From positions 1 to 8,749 of the forward strand of contig JBEELK010000090.1 of NCBI GenBank assembly GCA_041168165.1: a stretch of DNA of 8,749 nt, written 5' to 3'. Shown here in pieces: positions 6,046-8,749 of this stretch. A model generated the notes under the pieces. The model worked only from the letters and a program-made list of their open reading frames with translations. It did no database searches and was not told the DNA's origin. Source of the stretch: SXPK01 sp041168165. GTDB taxonomy: Bacteria; Planctomycetota; UBA1135; UBA2386. A program made the position numbers and the translations under genes. How positions within the stretch are numbered: position 1 is the stretch's first letter; each line of letters begins with the position of its first letter.

Positions 6046-7728
6046 ATGACCGACGCCGCAGCGACTCCCCCGTCCGACTTCATCCGCGACCGCGTGCGCG
6101 CGGACGTGCAATCCGGCAAGGTCAAACAGGTCGTCACGCGCTTTCCGCCGGAGCCGAATGGCTACCTGCACATCGGCCACGCGAAGGCGATCTGCACGTC
6201 GTTCGGCATCGCCAAGGAGTTCGGCGGCAAGTGCAACCTCCGCATGGACGACACCAACCCGGAGGCCGAAGACCAGGAATACGTCGACGGCATCCAGGAA
6301 GACGTGCGCTGGCTCGGCTTCTCGTGGGATGGCCTCTACTACGCGGCCGACTACTTCGACCAGATCTACGCGTGGGCCGAGCAACTCGTCACGCAGGGCG
6401 ATGCCTACGTCGATGAACAGGACGCCGAGTCGATGTCGAAGACGCGCGGCACGTCGAGCGCGCCGGGCGTGAACAGTCCGTGGCGCAACCGTTCGCCGCA
6501 GGAGAACCTCGACCTCTTGCGCCGCATGAAGAAGGGCGAGTTCAAGGACGGCAGCATGGTGTTGCGCGCCAAGATCGACATGGCGCACAAGAACCTCAAC
6601 ATGCGCGACCCGGCGATGTACCGCATTCGGCACATGCCGCATCAGCGCGCGGGCGCGTCGTGGTGCATCTATCCGATGTACGACTGGGCGCACGGCCAGA
6701 GCGACTCGATCGAAGGCATCACGCACTCGCTGTGCTCGCTTGAGTTCGAACATCACCGCCCGCTCTACGAGTGGTTCTGCGACAAGCTCGGCATCTACAA
6801 GCCGCAACAGATCGAGTTCGCGCGCCTCAACGTCGAATACCTGCTGACGAGCAAGCGCAAGCTGCTGCAGTTGGTCCAGAACGGCATCGTCGAAGGTTGG
6901 GATGACCCGCGCATGCCAACGCTGCGCGGACTGCGCCGCCGCGGCGTGCCGCCCGAAGCGCTCGTCGCGTTCTGCAAGCACGTCGGCCTCGCGAAGTTCA
7001 ACAGCACGCACGAATACGCGTTGCTCGACCACCACATCCGCGACGTGCTCAACAAGACGTCGCTGCGCCGCATGGCGGTGCTCGATCCGATCAAGCTCAT
7101 CGTCGAGAACTGGCCCGCGGGCCACGTCGAGATGTGCGAGGCGCAGAACAACCCCGAGGACCCGTCGGCTGGCACGCGCATGGTTCCGTTCTCGGGTGAG
7201 CTCTGGATCGAGCGCGAAGACTTCATGGAGAACCCCACGAAGGACTTCTTCCGCCTATCGCCGGGCCGCGAAGTGCGCCTGCGCTGCGCGTTCTTCGTGA
7301 AGTGCACGGGCATCGACAAGGACGCGAACGGCAACATCACGGCCGTGCGCTGCACCTACGACCCCGCGACGCGCGGCGGCAACGCGCCCGATGGCCGCAA
7401 GGTCAAGGCGACGATGCACTGGGTCTCGTGCGCGCACGCCTACGAGGCCGACGTCACGATCCTCGACCACCTGTTCACGGATCCCGATCCGGCGGGCCAC
7501 GAGGGCAAGGACTTCCTCGAGTTCCTCAACCACAACTCGCGCATCGTCAAGAAGGGCAAGATGGAGCCGAGCCTCAAGGACGCGCAGCCAGGCCAGCGCT
7601 TCCAGTTCGAGCGCCTTGCCTACTTCGTTTGCGATGAGAAGCAGAGCAAGCCTGGCGCGCCGGTGTTCTTGCGCACGACGACGCTGAAGGACAGCTTCCA
7701 AAAGGCGCAGAAGAAGGCGCAGGGCTGA
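6046..7728 (+). CDS. glnS: Glutaminyl-tRNA synthetase
   Basis: This 560-residue class I aminoacyl-tRNA synthetase charges tRNA-Gln with glutamine in the cytoplasm. The length is close to the E. coli enzyme (554). The HIGH motif is exact at residues 42-45 (RFPPEPNGYLHIGHAK), and the KMSKS-equivalent is LLTSKRK at about 266-272, where E. coli has VMSKRK. GWDDPRMPTLRGLRRRG, the PFSGELWI segment and the C-terminal anticodon-binding beta barrels (DGRKVKATMHWVS, EPSLKDA) read through without a break. Features such as GWDDPRMP and PFSGE/LWI distinguish it from glutamyl-tRNA synthetase. The ATG at 6046 fits the family start; the frame is open far upstream, but only antisense to the polyferredoxin gene. 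It is divergent from that gene and convergent with the rhomboid gene. A genome with glnS can make Gln-tRNA directly without depending on GatCAB for this amino acid. Confidence 0.97.
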   Translation: MTDAAATPPSDFIRDRVRADVQSGKVKQVVTRFPPEPNGYLHIGHAKAICTSFGIAKEFGGKCNLRMDDTNPEAEDQEYVDGIQEDVRWLGFSWDGLYYAADYFDQIYAWAEQLVTQGDAYVDEQDAESMSKTRGTSSAPGVNSPWRNRSPQENLDLLRRMKKGEFKDGSMVLRAKIDMAHKNLNMRDPAMYRIRHMPHQRAGASWCIYPMYDWAHGQSDSIEGITHSLCSLEFEHHRPLYEWFCDKLGIYKPQQIEFARLNVEYLLTSKRKLLQLVQNGIVEGWDDPRMPTLRGLRRRGVPPEALVAFCKHVGLAKFNSTHEYALLDHHIRDVLNKTSLRRMAVLDPIKLIVENWPAGHVEMCEAQNNPEDPSAGTRMVPFSGELWIEREDFMENPTKDFFRLSPGREVRLRCAFFVKCTGIDKDANGNITAVRCTYDPATRGGNAPDGRKVKATMHWVSCAHAYEADVTILDHLFTDPDPAGHEGKDFLEFLNHNSRIVKKGKMEPSLKDAQPGQRFQFERLAYFVCDEKQSKPGAPVFLRTTTLKDSFQKAQKKAQG

Positions 7729-7743
7729 GGCCAGACGGCCTCA
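7726..7743. terminator. Hairpin overlapping the glnS stop codon
   Basis: TGAGGCC (7726-7732) and GGCCTCA (7737-7743) form a perfect 7-bp stem with an AGAC loop; the first arm begins with the glnS stop codon. There is no T-run, so it may be a weak terminator or an mRNA 3'-end structure. Downstream, TGCTGCGCAGCA (7752-7763) is a perfect 12-bp palindrome in the same intergenic region. Confidence 0.4.
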
Positions 7744-7754
7744 CGCGCTGCTGC

Positions 7755-7793
7755 TGCGCAGCATCCGTGCGCAGCATCCGTTCGCAGCAAACA
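7755..7793. repeat. Three tandem 13-bp units between glnS and the rhomboid gene
   Basis: TGCGCAGCATCCG occurs twice head to tail (7755-7767 and 7768-7780), followed by a degenerate third unit (7781-7793, 9 of 13 matches). It fills much of the 78-bp gap between the converging genes. No function is visible; replication slippage is the simplest origin. Confidence 0.6.
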
Positions 7794-7806
7794 CGACCAC
7801 GCGCTG

Positions 7807-8577
7807 CTACATGCGCCGGTAGCGCCCGCCGCTCAGCGCGATCACGCGCGGCGCGGGTCGCAAGCGCTGCTGCGTGCGCAGCACGGCGGCGAATGCGAGT
7901 CCCGCGACAAAGCCGCCGATGTGCGCCCACCACGCGACGCCGCCCACCGCGTCCATGCCGAGCGCCATGAGTCCTTGCACCGTTTGCAGCAAGAACCACA
8001 GGCCCAAGAACACCCACGCCGGCAACACCGCGGTCTGTAGCAAGAACCCGAGCGGGATCAGCGTCAGCACGCGCGCGTGTGGATAGAGCAGCATGTAGGC
8101 GCCCATCACGCCCGCGATCGCGCCCGATGCGCCGACCGTCGGCACCGCGGAGTCCGGGTCGCTGAGCCAGTGCGTCAGCGATGCGAGCACGCCCGACCCG
8201 AGATACAGCGCGAGGTAGCGAACGCGGCCAAAGCGCTCTTCGACGTTGTCGCCGAAGATCCACAGGATCCACAGGTTGCCCAGCAAGTGCAGCCAACTGC
8301 CGTGCAAGAACGTGCACGTCAGCAGCGTGAGCCACTCCGGCACCCACGCCGGCGGCAACTCGACGCGCGCGGTGCGGCCCATGCCAAGCGGCATCTTCAT
8401 CACGACATCGGTCTCGCCAGACACGCGCGCCGGCACCATCGACAACCCCGACGTCACGTCATCGACCGCGCCCTGGCCTGCGCTCTGCAGCAAATAGACG
8501 CCGACGCAAATCGCGATCACCACGAACGTGACGACGGGCTTCGTCGTCGTCGGGTTGTCATCGCGAAGCGGAATCAT
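7807..8577 (-). CDS. Rhomboid-family intramembrane serine protease
   Basis: This 256-residue membrane protein should cleave substrates within or beside their transmembrane segments. The catalytic Ser151 sits in GASGAIAGVMGAY and the catalytic His219 in WWAHIGGFVAGL, the standard rhomboid Ser-His dyad. The upstream H92-x4-H97-x3-N101 motif (FLHGSWLHLLGNLW) is also typical. The N-terminus MIPLRDDNPTTTKPVVTF, leading into the first membrane helix, matches many bacterial rhomboids and fixes the start at 8577. An insertion of about 45 residues (32-77) between helix 1 and the HxxxxHxxxN region probably forms an extracytoplasmic loop. The C-terminus ends in a short basic tail. Substrates are unknown. 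It lies 39 bp downstream of folP in the same direction, so co-transcription is likely, and it converges on glnS. No Shine-Dalgarno is visible. The 11-codon mini-ORF ending over its ATG could couple translation. Confidence 0.92.
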   Translation of the reverse strand: MIPLRDDNPTTTKPVVTFVVIAICVGVYLLQSAGQGAVDDVTSGLSMVPARVSGETDVVMKMPLGMGRTARVELPPAWVPEWLTLLTCTFLHGSWLHLLGNLWILWIFGDNVEERFGRVRYLALYLGSGVLASLTHWLSDPDSAVPTVGASGAIAGVMGAYMLLYPHARVLTLIPLGFLLQTAVLPAWVFLGLWFLLQTVQGLMALGMDAVGGVAWWAHIGGFVAGLAFAAVLRTQQRLRPAPRVIALSGGRYRRM

Positions 8578-8614
8578 CGCGCAGCCAGGAGCATCGGAAG
8601 CGGGATCATCGCGC
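8565..8614 (-). repeat. 18-nt direct repeat duplicating the rhomboid start region
   Basis: On the - strand, GCGCGATGATYCCGCTTC occurs at 8614-8597 and again at 8582-8565, with one mismatch (Y is C, then T) and a 32-nt offset. The downstream copy contains the rhomboid start codon (8577-8575) and codons for MIPL. The upstream copy lies in the folP-rhomboid gap and is out of frame with rhomboid by two bases. Confidence 0.7.
8574..8609 (-). other. 11-codon mini-ORF whose stop overlaps the rhomboid start
   Basis: The upstream repeat copy begins a short frame, MIPLPMLLAAR, whose TGA (8576-8574) overlaps the rhomboid ATG (8577-8575) as ATGA. Such overlaps can couple translation. There is no ribosome binding site, and it may simply be a by-product of the local duplication. 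Confidence 0.2.
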
Positions 8615-8616
8615 GT

Positions 8617-8749
8617 TCACGATCCGCGCCGCGGCTCCAACTCTTCTTGCACGCGCAGCGCGTCCTTCAGCGATCGCACGTCGTGCGTACGGATCCACGC
8701 GACGCCGTGGCGCGCCGCATACAACTCCGCCGCGAGCGACGCGGGGCCG
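8617..8749 (-). CDS. folP: Dihydropteroate synthase, C-terminal 43 residues
   Basis: Only the end of the gene is in the window; the 5' part lies beyond base 8749. Dihydropteroate synthase joins p-aminobenzoate to the pterin pyrophosphate in folate synthesis and is the sulfonamide target. The visible frame contains LAAELYAARHGVAWIRTHDV followed by RSLKDALRVQEEL. This matches the last helix-strand-helix of the (beta/alpha)8 barrel, where the conserved R-x-H-D motif (residues 20-23 of the visible part) contributes Arg and His to the pterin/phosphate site. A basic tail EPRRGS precedes the TGA at 8619-8617. The rhomboid gene follows 39 bp downstream in the same direction. The call rests on a short segment, but the motif and its context are characteristic. 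Confidence 0.75.
   Translation of the reverse strand, partial: GPASLAAELYAARHGVAWIRTHDVRSLKDALRVQEELEPRRGS

Noticed and set aside
6031..7125. 364-codon frame antisense to glnS.
   Set aside because: Shadow of a highly conserved gene, with no domain of its own.
7574..8347. 257-codon - strand frame overlapping the rhomboid and glnS ends.
   Set aside because: Arg/Ala-rich shadow; the rhomboid frame has the catalytic residues.

Overview
This is a GC-rich bacterial window with strong G/C third-position bias and no clear Shine-Dalgarno sequences ahead of its genes. It most likely comes from a planctomycete (Planctomycetota). That assignment is inference, resting mainly on the two large secreted proteins, whose middle section and cysteine-containing C-terminal domain resemble secreted proteins I remember from that phylum. 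No phylogenetic marker settles it. I see no phage, insertion sequence, CRISPR array, tRNA, rRNA or defence locus.

Layout, left to right. (1) The 3' part of a response-regulator diguanylate cyclase gene (REC-GGDEF, + strand), which makes cyclic di-GMP. (2) Two consecutive + strand genes for secreted proteins of exactly 531 residues each. They form a tandem duplication with a period of exactly 1800 bp and align without any gap at about 71% identity (my hand count). Each copy has its own promoter-like region, and a strong intrinsic terminator separates them. (3) Convergent with the second copy, and only 24 bp from it, a - strand gene for a membrane-bound 4Fe-4S polyferredoxin of the NapH/CcoG type with a TPR-like tail. 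(4) Divergent from that, across only 39 bp, glnS (glutaminyl-tRNA synthetase), whose promoter-like elements sit so close to the ATG that a leaderless mRNA is plausible. (5) Convergent with glnS, a - strand rhomboid intramembrane serine protease gene. (6) Upstream of the rhomboid gene, on the same strand, the last 43 codons of folP (dihydropteroate synthase), running off the window edge.

The genes do not form one pathway: signalling, two secreted proteins of unknown function, membrane electron transfer, translation, membrane proteolysis and folate synthesis are side by side. The least explained content is the secreted paralogue pair. Smaller points of interest are the polyferredoxin with an atypical CX3CH motif and TPR tail, the very short divergent promoter region at glnS, and an 18-nt repeat that duplicates the rhomboid start region and creates an 11-codon mini-ORF overlapping the rhomboid start.
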